Under the pieces are notes generated by a model, which searched no databases, was not told the origin of the DNA, and saw only the letters and a list, made by a program, of their open reading frames with translations. Of a stretch of DNA of 64,000 nucleotides, positions 43,455-52,613 are shown in pieces; the first letter of the stretch is position 1; each line of letters starts with the position of its first letter. Where the stretch lies: positions 682,001 to 746,000 of the forward strand of contig NZ_BFCB01000003.1 in assembly GCF_003569045.1 (NCBI RefSeq). Reading direction: 5' to 3'. This DNA comes from Aggregatilinea lenta. GTDB taxonomy: Bacteria > Chloroflexota > Anaerolineae > Aggregatilineales > Aggregatilineaceae. The translations under genes were made by a program, and so were the position numbers.

Positions 43455-46400
43455 TTACCGGTCAGACTCCCAGTTGGCGGGCTGTGGCAGCGTCACGGTG
43501 AACGCGGTGCCGCGCCCGACCTCGCTCTCAAAAGTGATGCTACCCCGGCACAGGTTGACCGACTGCTTGACGATGGCCAGCCCCAGCCCCGTGCCCGGCG
43601 TGCCTCCTACGTTCGAGGCCCGGTGAAACAGCTCGAACAGGTGCGCCTGGTCTGCGCTGGGGATGCCGATACCCTCGTCTTCGACGCGCAGCATGATGTC
43701 GTTCGGTGTGCAGGTCATTTCCAGCGACACGCGGCTTCCGGCAGGCGAATACTTGATCGCATTCGAGAGCAAATTGCCGACGATGTGCCGCAGCAGCTTG
43801 CTGTCGGTGATGATGTGGGTGCAATTGCCCGACGCGGTGAAGTCCAGTTGGTGCTGGCTCCCGATCGTTTGCTGGAACTCGGCTACTCGCTCCTGGCAGA
43901 ACGCTCTCAGGTTGACGAGAGTCGGGCGAAACTCCAGCTTGCCGCTCTCGGACATGGTGACCGTCAGCACGTCGTCCATCAGCTCGATCATGGTATTGAT
44001 ACTGGACGTAATCCGGCTGAAGCTCTCGGCCTGCTCGGCTCCGTTCATGCGGCTGCCGTAGTGCTTCAGCAGGTCGCTCGTGGACTGGATCACGGCCAGC
44101 GGCGTGCGAAATTCGTGCGAGGCCATCGAGACGAAGCGCGACTTCAGCTCATTCAGCTCCATCTCGCGCTCCAGCGTCTGGCGGAGTTGTTCTGCAGCCT
44201 GCTTGAGCTGCGTAATGTCGCGCCCGACAGTCTGATATTCGACAAAGTTGCCCATCTCGTCGAAGAGCATGCGGGTTACCCAACTGATCCACTGGACGCC
44301 GCCACTTGGCAGCGTCATGAACATTTCGATGGACCCGATCGGCATTCCGTGGTGGATCGATGCGACATGCTGTTGAAGGCGTGTCCGTTCCGGTTCGGGC
44401 AGTTGCAAAAACCAGGAGGTTCCGATGATCTCATCGTCCGTGGTGTTAAACATGGTGCAGTACGCCCGGTTGACGAAGGTCAGAATACCGCCCGGCAGAT
44501 AGCGACACACCATGTCGATCTGGTCTTCGACTATCGCCCGGTAGCGGGCTTCGCTGCGCTGCACTTCGGTGGTGCGCTCGGCAACGCGCTGCTCCAACAG
44601 GGAGGCGTGCGAGCGGATCTCTTCGTACAACTGCGCGCGCTCGATGGCGATGGATGTCTGGTCCGCAAACGCTTGCAACCGCTGCACGTGTGTTTTGGTG
44701 AAGAAGCCCGGCGTTGCACTGTCGAGGTTGACGAAGCCAAGCACCAGCCCGTGCGACCGGATGGGAACGGCCACGTGCGACCGCACCCAGGACGTCAGGG
44801 GATCGAGAAACCAGCCGGGATAGTTCTCGGTGTAAGGGACCAGGAACGGCTTGTTGCTGACGAACATTTCTTGCAGGTTGGGCGCTTCGGCCAGCGGCAG
44901 GACGAACTCGCGCAGCAGGGCTTCCAATTCCGGTGGGTAGCCGCGCCAGTAGGCCGGGCGCGCCTGCCCCCCTTCAAGCAGCATGATGTTGGCGGCGTCA
45001 TGCGGTGCCACCCGTGCAACGTTTTCCAGAATGCTGATCATCATGGTTTCGAGATCGGGGGCGCTGCTCAATGCGGCGGCGGTGTCGCGCAGAGCCTCAG
45101 CCAGCACACGCTGCTCGCGCTCGGCACGCTGCGCGCGCACGCGCTCGGTGATGTCCTGGGCGACGACCAGGGCGGCTGCGTGCCTGCCAAAGGTCAGGGT
45201 ATGGGACGTAATTTCCACGTCGATGATCCGCCCATCCTTCAGCTTGTGACGCCACTCGCCGGATCGCTGCAGCACGGGGCGATTATCTTTGGCGTCGGCC
45301 AGCAGCCGCTCGACATCCTCCTGGGGGCGAATATCGGCCAGATGCATGCAAAGAAACTCGTCCCGTGAAAAGCCGTAGTGCGCGATCGCCGATTCGTTGA
45401 CCTCCAGAAATCGCAGCGTTTCGAGGTCGTACACCCACATCGGGTGTGGATTTGCCGCGAACAGCAGCCGGAACGTTTCCTCACTGTCGCGCAGCCGCGC
45501 CTGGACCTGCTCGCGCTCTGTGACGTCGCGTGCGATCCCTTCGATGGCAATCAGGCGACCTTGCTCGTCGTGGACCGGCACATGGCGGATCTCGACCCAG
45601 ATCAAATCGCCTGCCTTGTTCTCCAACTGGATCGCGCGAGGATCGTTGAGAATTGTCAGGTCGTGGTCGGATTCCGCTTGCGGCAGATCGAATGGGCGAA
45701 AGATCTGGGCCGTTAATTCCGGGTTGGCGTAGTAGTCGTCGGGAGCATAGCCGGTGATGGCGGCCACTGCGGGGTTGACGTAGTCGAACCCCGGTTCTGG
45801 CCCCAGGCGATAGCGGTAGATGATGTCCTGCGCGTTTTCAGCCAGCCGCCGGTAACGCGCCTCGCTCTCTCGGAGCGCTTTTTGTTCCTGCACCAACTGG
45901 CTGCGGTAGTAGGCATTTTCGAGCGCAGCCGGCAGTTGGAGCAGGTAGCGCTCGTGCTTGACCAGATAATCGGCAGCGCCCAGGCGCAGGGCTTGGGTGG
46001 CGATTTCCTCGTTGCCCTGCCCGGTGATCAGCAGCACCGGCATCTTGAATTCGCGGTTTTGCTGGAGGGCTTTCAACAGGTCCAGTGCGTTCAGATCGCC
46101 GAGCTGGTAATCAAGCAGCAGCAAATCGTAGGGGAGGGGGGTGAGCGGCGCGGGGTCGAGCAACTGGAGCACGTCGGCGGCCTGATGCGTAACGTCGAGC
46201 AAAATATGCGGTGCGTGCCGGGCCAGGTGGCGGCGGGTCAGATCCAGATCGATCGGGTCATCTTCGATGTACAGCACCCGGATCGGGTGCGACCTGCGCT
46301 GTGCCTCCGCATTGAAATTGCTCAGCGCCGTTTTGAGCGACAGCGGCAGTTGGTCCAGGTAGTTCTTGCGTTTGACCACATAGTCGTCTGCGCCTGCTTT

Positions 46401-46682
46401 CAGTGCGTTGACGGCGGCCTCTTCGTTTCCGGAGCCGGTCAGGATCACAACTGCGATGGGCAGCTCTTGCTGTCGCACTTCACGCAGCAGATCCAGGCCG
46501 CTCCCGTCTGGCAGGGCCAGATCGATTAACAGCACGTCGTACGGGTCTGGCTGAGAGAGATACGCGCGCGCGTCGGCCAGAGTCGGCGCGTTATCGAGGT
46601 AGACATTCTGCATGAGGCGGCGCAGGTTGCGCTGCGTCAGATCGACATCATGCGGGTTGTCTTCGACGTAAAGTATTTTCAT
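43455..46682 (-). CDS. Hybrid histidine kinase with two N-terminal receiver domains
   Basis: 1075-aa soluble signalling protein. Domains in order: receiver 1 (1-120, phospho-acceptor D54), receiver 2 (about 133-255, D191), PAS (about 271-390), PAS (about 400-510), GAF (about 525-690), coiled coil and PAS (about 700-835), HisKA with His about 855 in 'ASHEFRTPL', and HATPase_c (about 960-1070, 'VEDEGIGIP', 'GTGLGLAIVK'). Both receivers precede the kinase, so it can be controlled by incoming phosphate as well as by PAS/GAF ligands. No membrane segment. It starts 12 bases after a stand-alone receiver gene. Confidence 0.93.
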   Translation of the reverse strand: MKILYVEDNPHDVDLTQRNLRRLMQNVYLDNAPTLADARAYLSQPDPYDVLLIDLALPDGSGLDLLREVRQQELPIAVVILTGSGNEEAAVNALKAGADDYVVKRKNYLDQLPLSLKTALSNFNAEAQRRSHPIRVLYIEDDPIDLDLTRRHLARHAPHILLDVTHQAADVLQLLDPAPLTPLPYDLLLLDYQLGDLNALDLLKALQQNREFKMPVLLITGQGNEEIATQALRLGAADYLVKHERYLLQLPAALENAYYRSQLVQEQKALRESEARYRRLAENAQDIIYRYRLGPEPGFDYVNPAVAAITGYAPDDYYANPELTAQIFRPFDLPQAESDHDLTILNDPRAIQLENKAGDLIWVEIRHVPVHDEQGRLIAIEGIARDVTEREQVQARLRDSEETFRLLFAANPHPMWVYDLETLRFLEVNESAIAHYGFSRDEFLCMHLADIRPQEDVERLLADAKDNRPVLQRSGEWRHKLKDGRIIDVEITSHTLTFGRHAAALVVAQDITERVRAQRAEREQRVLAEALRDTAAALSSAPDLETMMISILENVARVAPHDAANIMLLEGGQARPAYWRGYPPELEALLREFVLPLAEAPNLQEMFVSNKPFLVPYTENYPGWFLDPLTSWVRSHVAVPIRSHGLVLGFVNLDSATPGFFTKTHVQRLQAFADQTSIAIERAQLYEEIRSHASLLEQRVAERTTEVQRSEARYRAIVEDQIDMVCRYLPGGILTFVNRAYCTMFNTTDDEIIGTSWFLQLPEPERTRLQQHVASIHHGMPIGSIEMFMTLPSGGVQWISWVTRMLFDEMGNFVEYQTVGRDITQLKQAAEQLRQTLEREMELNELKSRFVSMASHEFRTPLAVIQSTSDLLKHYGSRMNGAEQAESFSRITSSINTMIELMDDVLTVTMSESGKLEFRPTLVNLRAFCQERVAEFQQTIGSQHQLDFTASGNCTHIITDSKLLRHIVGNLLSNAIKYSPAGSRVSLEMTCTPNDIMLRVEDEGIGIPSADQAHLFELFHRASNVGGTPGTGLGLAIVKQSVNLCRGSITFESEVGRGTAFTVTLPQPANWESDR

Positions 46683-46694
46683 AGCGCCTCGCTG

Positions 46695-47135
46695 CTACCG
46701 GCCCATGTCGCCCATCGGGGGTCGATTAAGCACGACCCAATACAGTTCGATTTGTTCGGCCACTTCCAAAAACTTGTCAAAGTCGACCGGCTTGACGATG
46801 TACGAGTTCACCCCAAGCTGATATGCCGTCTCGATATCGCGGTCTTCGTCCGACGAGGTCAGCACGGCGACCGGGATCGTGCGGTAGACCGGATGCGCTT
46901 TCAAGCGCCGCAGCACTTCCAAACCATCGATTTTGGGCAGCTTCAAATCGAGCAGAATAATTACCGGGCGCGGCTCACCTGCTTCCCAGCGGGGAATCCA
47001 GCTGAGCGCTTCTTCGCCGTCACGCGCGACTTCCAGCGGGTTCGTCAACTTGCGACGGGTGAAGGCACGCCGGGTGAGATCGACGTCCATCGGGTTGTCT
47101 TCGACCAACAGAATAGGGGCATTTAAGTCAGTCAT
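46695..47135 (-). CDS. Stand-alone receiver protein (Rcp1-like)
   Basis: 146-aa single-domain response regulator: acidic pocket 'LLVEDNPMDVDL', phospho-acceptor Asp in 'VIILLDLKLPKIDGLEVL', 'AVLTSSD' and Lys in 'YIVKPVDFDKF'. There is no output domain. Such proteins pass phosphate between kinases, as Rcp1 does with Cph1. It overlaps the upstream kinase gene by 4 bases (ATGA) and lies 12 bases before the double-receiver kinase, consistent with a relay joining the two. Confidence 0.93.
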   Translation of the reverse strand: MTDLNAPILLVEDNPMDVDLTRRAFTRRKLTNPLEVARDGEEALSWIPRWEAGEPRPVIILLDLKLPKIDGLEVLRRLKAHPVYRTIPVAVLTSSDEDRDIETAYQLGVNSYIVKPVDFDKFLEVAEQIELYWVVLNRPPMGDMGR

Positions 47136-49423
47136 CGCTGCCTCGGTATCTCTACGTAAAACGTAGCACCCTGGCCCGGCGCGCTTTCGGCCCAGATTCG
47201 CCCACCGATGCGCTCCACGGCTTTGCGCACGATCGCCAGGCCAACTCCCGTGCCTGCATAGTCCTCGGCGCGCTGGAGGCGCTGGAAGATGTCAAAGATA
47301 CGGTCATGATATTGCATATCGAAACCAACGCCATTGTCGCGCACCCACACGATGCAGCGATCCGTCGTCGTTCGCGCGCCGATGTCGATCTGTGGGTTGT
47401 CTACACTGTGGCTGAACTTGAGTGCGTTGTCCAGCAGGTTGCGCAGCGCAATCGTCAACCCGTTCGGATCGGCAAAGACCTCCACGTCCGGCACGTTCGT
47501 CGTGATGGCGGCGTTCATTGACTGCGCTTCGTGCACGCATTCCATGACGAGCATATCGACCAGCGGGCGCAGCTCGATCTGACGCGTGTGCAGTTCGCGG
47601 CGTTCCAGACGCGAATAGGCCAGCAGGTCTTCGATGAGCTGGTTCATCTGTTCGGTGGCGTGGCGAATGTTGGTCAGAAAGATGCGTCCCTCGTCGTCCA
47701 GGCGCGCAGTGTAGTCTTCGAGCAGCAGGCGGCTGTAGCCGTCGATGCCACGCAGGGGCGCTTTCAGGTCATGCGACACGGAATAGGTGAACGTCTCAAG
47801 CTCGCGCGTTTTAGCCTCCAGCCGTGCGGTGCGCTCGACGACGCGCTGCTCAAGCTCCGCGTTCAGCCGGTTGATGGCCTCGGCGGCCTGCTTGTCCGCG
47901 GTGATTTCCAGGCTGAGGACGAAGATTCCCTCCGAGACAGGGTGGACACTGGTGCGGAACCATGCCGAGCTGTCATCCGCGTAGAAAAACTCGAATTCTT
48001 CCATGTGAGAAATGCGCTTTTCCATGCACATCCGCATGACGTCGAACAAGTGCGTCTCTTCGATGCCTGGATAACATTCCATCATGGTATGCCCGAGTAG
48101 ATCCTGCTTTGGCTGGCGTCCGTAACGGGCGGCAGCATCGTTGACGTAGAGGTAGCGCCAGTCAAACCCGATGATCTGACAGCTCTCCAGCATAGTTTCC
48201 AGCGCGTGCAGGTAGCGATCTTCTGTCTCGTGCGCGATTTCCTTCGCCTGCACCAGTTCTGTGATGTCCTGCAGCGTCCCGATGAGCCGGACAGGGTGGC
48301 CGTTCGCGTCAAATTCCGGGGCAGTATTGCCGATGAAGTGCCGGACCGGGCCGTGATCGGGATTGGTGCGAAAGTTGAAGGTCACGGGCTGGCTGCTTTC
48401 TATAGCGTGCCGGTTCGCCTCACTGACAGTCTCCCGATCCTTGGGATGAATTTCCGCCAGGTAATCGTCGATCGTAGGGGTTCCGTTGGAGGGGTCGAGG
48501 CCAATCAGTCGGAACGCTTCTGCGGACCATGTCAGTGTCCCGGCGACCAGATCTCTCGCCCAGCTGCCCAGTCTGGCCAGTTCGTGGGCCTGGGTCAACT
48601 GCATCTGGCTTGCACGCAGCGCCTGCTCGGTTTGTTGGCGTTCGAAGATGGTCTGTTCCAACTCGGCGGCATGGCGGCTGAGCGCTTCGTTCAGGCGGAC
48701 CTGTTCGAGAGCGATCGCCAGCTCGGTGGCGACTTCGGCGACGATGTCCCGGTGTTCCGCCGTGAAGAACGACGGCGTGAGTGTGGCCAGGGCGATCGCC
48801 CCGCTAAGCCGCTCGTTCACGAGGATCGGCACGTATAAAAATGCCCGCATGCCCTTGGCGACCATCAGCGTGCAGGTTGGGTCGTCGGGCACGGCTTCGC
48901 CCTGCGCATCGTGAATGATCTTGACCTGTCCCGACTCTATATCCTTGATCCAGCAGGGCGGGGCGGCCAGGCGCTGCATGGCGTAGGGAACATCGTCGGC
49001 GCCGGTCGCAGACAGCGCCAACCAGTCGCCGCCGGCCTGCGGATCGATCATGCCGACTGTGATCGCATCACAGTGGATCGTGTGGTACAGGTGGCGGATG
49101 GCAGTCCCGGCGACGTGCTGAATGGAGCGCGCTTCGATGATATTACGATCGAGGCTGTGCAGGTTTTCGAGCCGCTGCACGGTCCGGTTGCGCGCGGCCT
49201 GGCTTTGCTGCAGCGTGGTCATTTCGTGGCGAATAAGGACGTAGAGCAGAAGTGCTGTGAGCGAGACGAATCCCCAACCCTTGTACGTCTGTGCTGCCGA
49301 AAGCCAGTCCGTGGACGATGATATCGCTTCGAGAATCCGGTCGGACACGACGATCCACAACCCTGCGATCAGGGCATATCCGAACGCGATGCGTAAGGCG
49401 AATGACGGACCCGTGAGTTTCAT
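47132..49423 (-). CDS. Membrane sensor histidine kinase with GAF and PAS domains
   Basis: 763 aa from the ATG at 49423, which puts the first membrane segment at the N-terminus; the frame is open to 49594 but adds no recognisable protein. Two membrane segments (about 6-30 and 48-72), GAF (about 100-245), PAS (about 270-385), PAS (about 395-510), HisKA with 'VSHDLKAPLRGIDGYSRLL' (about 545-610) and HATPase_c (about 650-760, 'VRDNGVGFD', 'GTGVGLAIVRK'). The 'SHDLKAPL' H-box is the type found with bacteriophytochromes and Cph1, but the GAF shows no obvious chromophore Cys and there is no PHY domain. First gene of the signalling operon. Confidence 0.9.
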   Translation of the reverse strand: MKLTGPSFALRIAFGYALIAGLWIVVSDRILEAISSSTDWLSAAQTYKGWGFVSLTALLLYVLIRHEMTTLQQSQAARNRTVQRLENLHSLDRNIIEARSIQHVAGTAIRHLYHTIHCDAITVGMIDPQAGGDWLALSATGADDVPYAMQRLAAPPCWIKDIESGQVKIIHDAQGEAVPDDPTCTLMVAKGMRAFLYVPILVNERLSGAIALATLTPSFFTAEHRDIVAEVATELAIALEQVRLNEALSRHAAELEQTIFERQQTEQALRASQMQLTQAHELARLGSWARDLVAGTLTWSAEAFRLIGLDPSNGTPTIDDYLAEIHPKDRETVSEANRHAIESSQPVTFNFRTNPDHGPVRHFIGNTAPEFDANGHPVRLIGTLQDITELVQAKEIAHETEDRYLHALETMLESCQIIGFDWRYLYVNDAAARYGRQPKQDLLGHTMMECYPGIEETHLFDVMRMCMEKRISHMEEFEFFYADDSSAWFRTSVHPVSEGIFVLSLEITADKQAAEAINRLNAELEQRVVERTARLEAKTRELETFTYSVSHDLKAPLRGIDGYSRLLLEDYTARLDDEGRIFLTNIRHATEQMNQLIEDLLAYSRLERRELHTRQIELRPLVDMLVMECVHEAQSMNAAITTNVPDVEVFADPNGLTIALRNLLDNALKFSHSVDNPQIDIGARTTTDRCIVWVRDNGVGFDMQYHDRIFDIFQRLQRAEDYAGTGVGLAIVRKAVERIGGRIWAESAPGQGATFYVEIPRQR

Positions 49424-49643
49424 GGTTCGTTCATACCATCCTTGAACCGGTATATTCCGCTTCAACACCCCCGTCGCGTTGGATAATCCGATCCCGCTTA
49501 CTGCCTGGGCCATAGTCGGTGGCCCAATTCTAGTTACTTGTGACGGTAAACATACCACACAACGATTTTCTGCGCTTCTTGGCCGCTGTTTCACGCGGGG
49601 CCTTTCTCAGAAACCATGTGCAAAGTTACGTCGATTCGCGTTT

Positions 49644-49738
49644 ACCCCACCCCAGACCCCTCCCCAGTGGAGAGGGAAGAGCCTCAAAACCTGTTTTTCT
49701 CCCTTCCCTCCTGGTAGGGGAAGGGCTGGGAATGGGGG
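49644..49738. repeat. Dispersed hairpin repeats, family 2 (two units)
   Basis: The gap 49424-49856 holds no gene. It contains a CCCCACCCC...GGAGAGGG unit and a second hairpin CCCTTCCC (49701-49708) with GGGAAGGG (49718-49725), followed by GGGAATGGGGG. The style matches the other family-2 elements in this window. Confidence 0.5.
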
Positions 49739-49818
49739 TTCTCAAACGGTTCTCAAGGTGACGTGATGGGGCGACCGCAGTGTGTTTGAAGGCATCGCGG
49801 CCAGCGCGAAAGTTCCGG

Positions 49819-49850
49819 TATAATAGGAAAGGATCGAACCACGCAGGAGG
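49819..49850 (+). promoter_or_regulatory. -10 box and ribosome site of the reductase gene
   Basis: TATAAT at 49819-49824 without a convincing -35, then AGGAGG at 49845-49850, six bases before the ATG at 49857. The strong ribosome site fixes the start. Confidence 0.5.
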
Positions 49851-49856
49851 TTCACT

Positions 49857-51392
49857 ATGCTCACCCTGAAGATCAAACCCTCCAACGATGCCGACGTGCT
49901 GATCGTCGGCGCAGGTCCGGCAGGCGCAGCCGCCGCCGCGCACCTGGCGCGGGCGGGGCTGCGCGTCGCGCTGATCGACCAGCACGCCTTCCCACGCGAC
50001 AAGGTCTGCGGCGATTTCGTCGGCCCGGTCGCGCTGGTGGAACTCCAGCGGCTCGGTGTGACCGAGTTCCCCGATTACCGCCAGACGAATGTGATTCGCG
50101 GTGCGGCGGTGCACCTCGACGGCAGGCGTCTGATCGTCAGCGATATGCCGGAGGTATCCGGCCTGCCCGCCTATGGCCGCGTGATCCCGCGTTTGCAGCT
50201 TGACGCCTGGATCGTGGACGCGGCGCGTGCGTCCGGCGTGCAGATCTACGAAGGCTGGCGCGTGAAGGGGTACACGGTTGATGCGGACGGCGTGACGGTC
50301 CAGGCGGAACGGCGCGGCGAGGCGCGGACGTGGCGCGGGCGCGTGCTGATCGGCGCGGACGGCAGCAGTTCGCTGATCGCGCGCCAGATGCATGGCCAGC
50401 CGCCCGCCGATGGTGACCGGATCATCGCCGTGCGCGCCTATTATGAAGGCGTCAGCGGCCCGGCGGATCAGGCGGATCTGTACTTTTCCAGTTCGAGTTT
50501 TCCCGGCTATTACTGGTTATTCCCGACCGGGCCGGACACGGCGAACGTGGGCATCGGCATGCTGTTGGAAACGCTGCCCCCCGCCACGGAGCACCTGCCC
50601 AAGCTGCTCGATCAGCTCATCGCGGACGATCCCGCCTTCGCGGAACGTCTGGACGGCGCGCGACGCGTGGGCAAAGTCTCCGGCTGGCCGCTCTCCACCT
50701 ACAACCCCGCCATCTCGCCCACGGCGGATCGTGTGCTGCTGGTCGGGGACGCCGCCGGGCTGATCAACCCGCTCAACGGCGAGGGCATCCAGTATGCACT
50801 GCTGAGCGGGCGCTGGGCCGCCGAGACGATTCTGAGCGCCGCCGCCCGTGACGATTTTTCTGCTGTCGCGCTGAAGCCTTACGTGGACTGCCTGCACCAC
50901 GACTTGCGCTATGACATGGCGCTTGCCGGGCTGATCGTGCGGCTCATCCGTAACCGGACGCTGAACCCGGTCTGGATGCAGGCCCTGCGCGTGATCCTGT
51001 CGCGGGCGCGCGTCGATCCGCGCTATGCGGACATCACGGGCGGCGTGCTGGCGGGCATCGAACCGGCCAGCAGCGTGATCCAGCCGCGTATCGTGGGCGG
51101 TACGGCGCAGCAGGCGGCGATGGCGATCGGGCTGGGGGCGGTCAAGCAGGCCCTGCACGGTCCCCGGCATGTGCTGCGGGCGAGCCGCCGCGCCGCCGGA
51201 TCGAGCGTGGCATTGGCAGCGGAAACGGCCAGCCATCCCGTCGAGTATGCGCAGTGGGGCGCGGGTGTCGCGTGGGGCGCGGCGGAATTGGCCGGGCAAA
51301 TGGCCCGCCACCTGCGCACGCCGGAGGATCCAACGCCCGAAGCGACCGAGTTGCCGTCGTCGGCTGTAACGCTGCGTTTGGGCGGGGAGTAA
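49857..51392 (+). CDS. Geranylgeranyl reductase-family FAD-dependent oxidoreductase
   Basis: 511-aa flavoprotein. The FAD-binding Rossmann motif is 'VGAGPAGAAAAAHLARAG' (about 17-34), followed by 'HAFPRDKVCGDFVGP', the signature of the geranylgeranyl-reductase (ChlP/GGR) group. The second FAD motif is 'VLLVGDAAGLINPLNGEGIQYAL' (about 293-315). The C-terminal 100 residues are Ala-rich and extra to the core. This family hydrogenates isoprenoid double bonds in chlorophyll side chains, archaeal lipids or menaquinone tails. It converges on a polyprenyl diphosphate synthase gene 160 bases away, suggesting a shared isoprenoid product. Confidence 0.85.
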   Translation: MLTLKIKPSNDADVLIVGAGPAGAAAAAHLARAGLRVALIDQHAFPRDKVCGDFVGPVALVELQRLGVTEFPDYRQTNVIRGAAVHLDGRRLIVSDMPEVSGLPAYGRVIPRLQLDAWIVDAARASGVQIYEGWRVKGYTVDADGVTVQAERRGEARTWRGRVLIGADGSSSLIARQMHGQPPADGDRIIAVRAYYEGVSGPADQADLYFSSSSFPGYYWLFPTGPDTANVGIGMLLETLPPATEHLPKLLDQLIADDPAFAERLDGARRVGKVSGWPLSTYNPAISPTADRVLLVGDAAGLINPLNGEGIQYALLSGRWAAETILSAAARDDFSAVALKPYVDCLHHDLRYDMALAGLIVRLIRNRTLNPVWMQALRVILSRARVDPRYADITGGVLAGIEPASSVIQPRIVGGTAQQAAMAIGLGAVKQALHGPRHVLRASRRAAGSSVALAAETASHPVEYAQWGAGVAWGAAELAGQMARHLRTPEDPTPEATELPSSAVTLRLGGE

Positions 51393-51462
51393 GGGCGGGT
51401 TTTTACTTATGGAGGGTCGGCGATCTAAACGGCCTTATTTTCCCCTGGTAACGTGGTTTTCT

Positions 51463-51490
51463 CCCCTCTCCAGCCCAGACTGGAGAGGGG
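51463..51490. repeat. Hairpin repeat family 2 between convergent genes
   Basis: Stem CCCCTCTCCAG (51463-51473) with CTGGAGAGGGG (51480-51490), 6-base loop, followed by CCGGGGGTGAGG. Probably acts as a two-way terminator here, though neither side has a U-tract. Confidence 0.55.
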
Positions 51491-51552
51491 CCGGGGGTGA
51501 GGTCGTGTTTGCTCTTACTTTGGGCTAACGGCTACCTGCTAATCGCTGTGCC

Positions 51553-52596
51553 CTACAGATCCCGCTCGATCATATACAGAACGATATCCTCGACGAAGCG
51601 CTTGTCCTCGCTGTCCGGCAGACCGCCGTACGCCAGCACGAACTCCTTCAGCGCTGCCCCGGCGAGCTGGTGCGCGCTGGCCCTCGCGTATTCCAGGCTC
51701 CCGTACTTGCCCATGAGCTTGTAGACCCATCGCACGTCGTTCTCGCTGCGGTCAAGGCGCGGCGTCGCCAGGAAGCGCTGCAAGCGCGTGTGCTCGCGTG
51801 GGGTGGCATGGTTCAGCGTGTGGATCAACATCAGCGTGCGCTTGCCTTCCCAGATGTCGCCGCCGATCTCCTTGCCGTACTTCACCTCGTCGCCTGCCAG
51901 ATTCAGCAGGTCGTCCTGGATCTGGAACGCCGCCCCCATGAAGTAGCCGAAGCGGTTGAACCGGTCAGGATCGGCGGCCCCGCCGGAGCCGACTACGGCC
52001 CCGATCCGGCATGGGTGGATGCAGGTGTACCAGCACGTTTTTTTGAGCGTCATGCGCAGGTAGTCGCCGTCGCTCAAGTCGCACACGTTGTCGCGCACCC
52101 AGCCCAGTTCGAGCGCCTGGCCCTCGACCGACTCGCTGACCATGTGCTCGATTTCGGCAAACACACGCCAGGTAAGGGTCGGGCCCAGGCGCTGGAGGTT
52201 ATCCATCAGCGGGCGGATCGAAAGCACGTTCATCGCGTCGCCCACGTTGACCGCCACCGGCAGCCCGAACTCGGAGACAAGCGTCGGGCTGCCCCGCCTG
52301 TTCAGGCTGCCGTCTTCCACGTCGTCGTGGACCAGGAACGCGTTGTGGAACAGCTCAATCGCCACCGCCGACATCAGCACGCTGCTGGCGCTGCCGCCAA
52401 AAGCCCGGCACGTGGCGATGCACAGCGCCGGGCGCAGCCCTTTACCCGATCGCTGCGGGTAGAGCGGGATCAGATCGTACAGGTAGCGGCGCGGCTCCTT
52501 GTCGGGCAGCAGGGCCAGCAGGCGCTCCATCGTCATCGTCTTGTAGCGATCCAGCATCTCGACCACAAACGCCGAGCGCTCGGTGGCGGTTGTCAT
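51553..52596 (-). CDS. Polyprenyl diphosphate synthase
   Basis: 347-aa all-helical prenyltransferase of the isoprenyl diphosphate synthase family. The first Asp-rich motif is D91-D92-x-x-D95 in 'FLVHDDVEDGSLNRRG'. The second is D228-D229-L-L-N232 in 'FQIQDDLLNLAGD', where the third acidic residue is Asn. The family condenses isopentenyl diphosphate onto an allylic primer; chain length cannot be read safely. It is the last gene of a six-gene operon (17 bases after the previous gene) with five unrecognised proteins, an unusual setting for this enzyme. Confidence 0.9.
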   Translation of the reverse strand: MTTATERSAFVVEMLDRYKTMTMERLLALLPDKEPRRYLYDLIPLYPQRSGKGLRPALCIATCRAFGGSASSVLMSAVAIELFHNAFLVHDDVEDGSLNRRGSPTLVSEFGLPVAVNVGDAMNVLSIRPLMDNLQRLGPTLTWRVFAEIEHMVSESVEGQALELGWVRDNVCDLSDGDYLRMTLKKTCWYTCIHPCRIGAVVGSGGAADPDRFNRFGYFMGAAFQIQDDLLNLAGDEVKYGKEIGGDIWEGKRTLMLIHTLNHATPREHTRLQRFLATPRLDRSENDVRWVYKLMGKYGSLEYARASAHQLAGAALKEFVLAYGGLPDSEDKRFVEDIVLYMIERDL

Positions 52597-52613
52597 GCGC
52601 GCGCCATTCCCCT

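Noticed and set aside
43449-45368. 639-codon plus-strand frame opposite the hybrid kinase
   Set aside because: The minus strand encodes complete GAF, PAS, HisKA and HATPase motifs; the plus frame has none.
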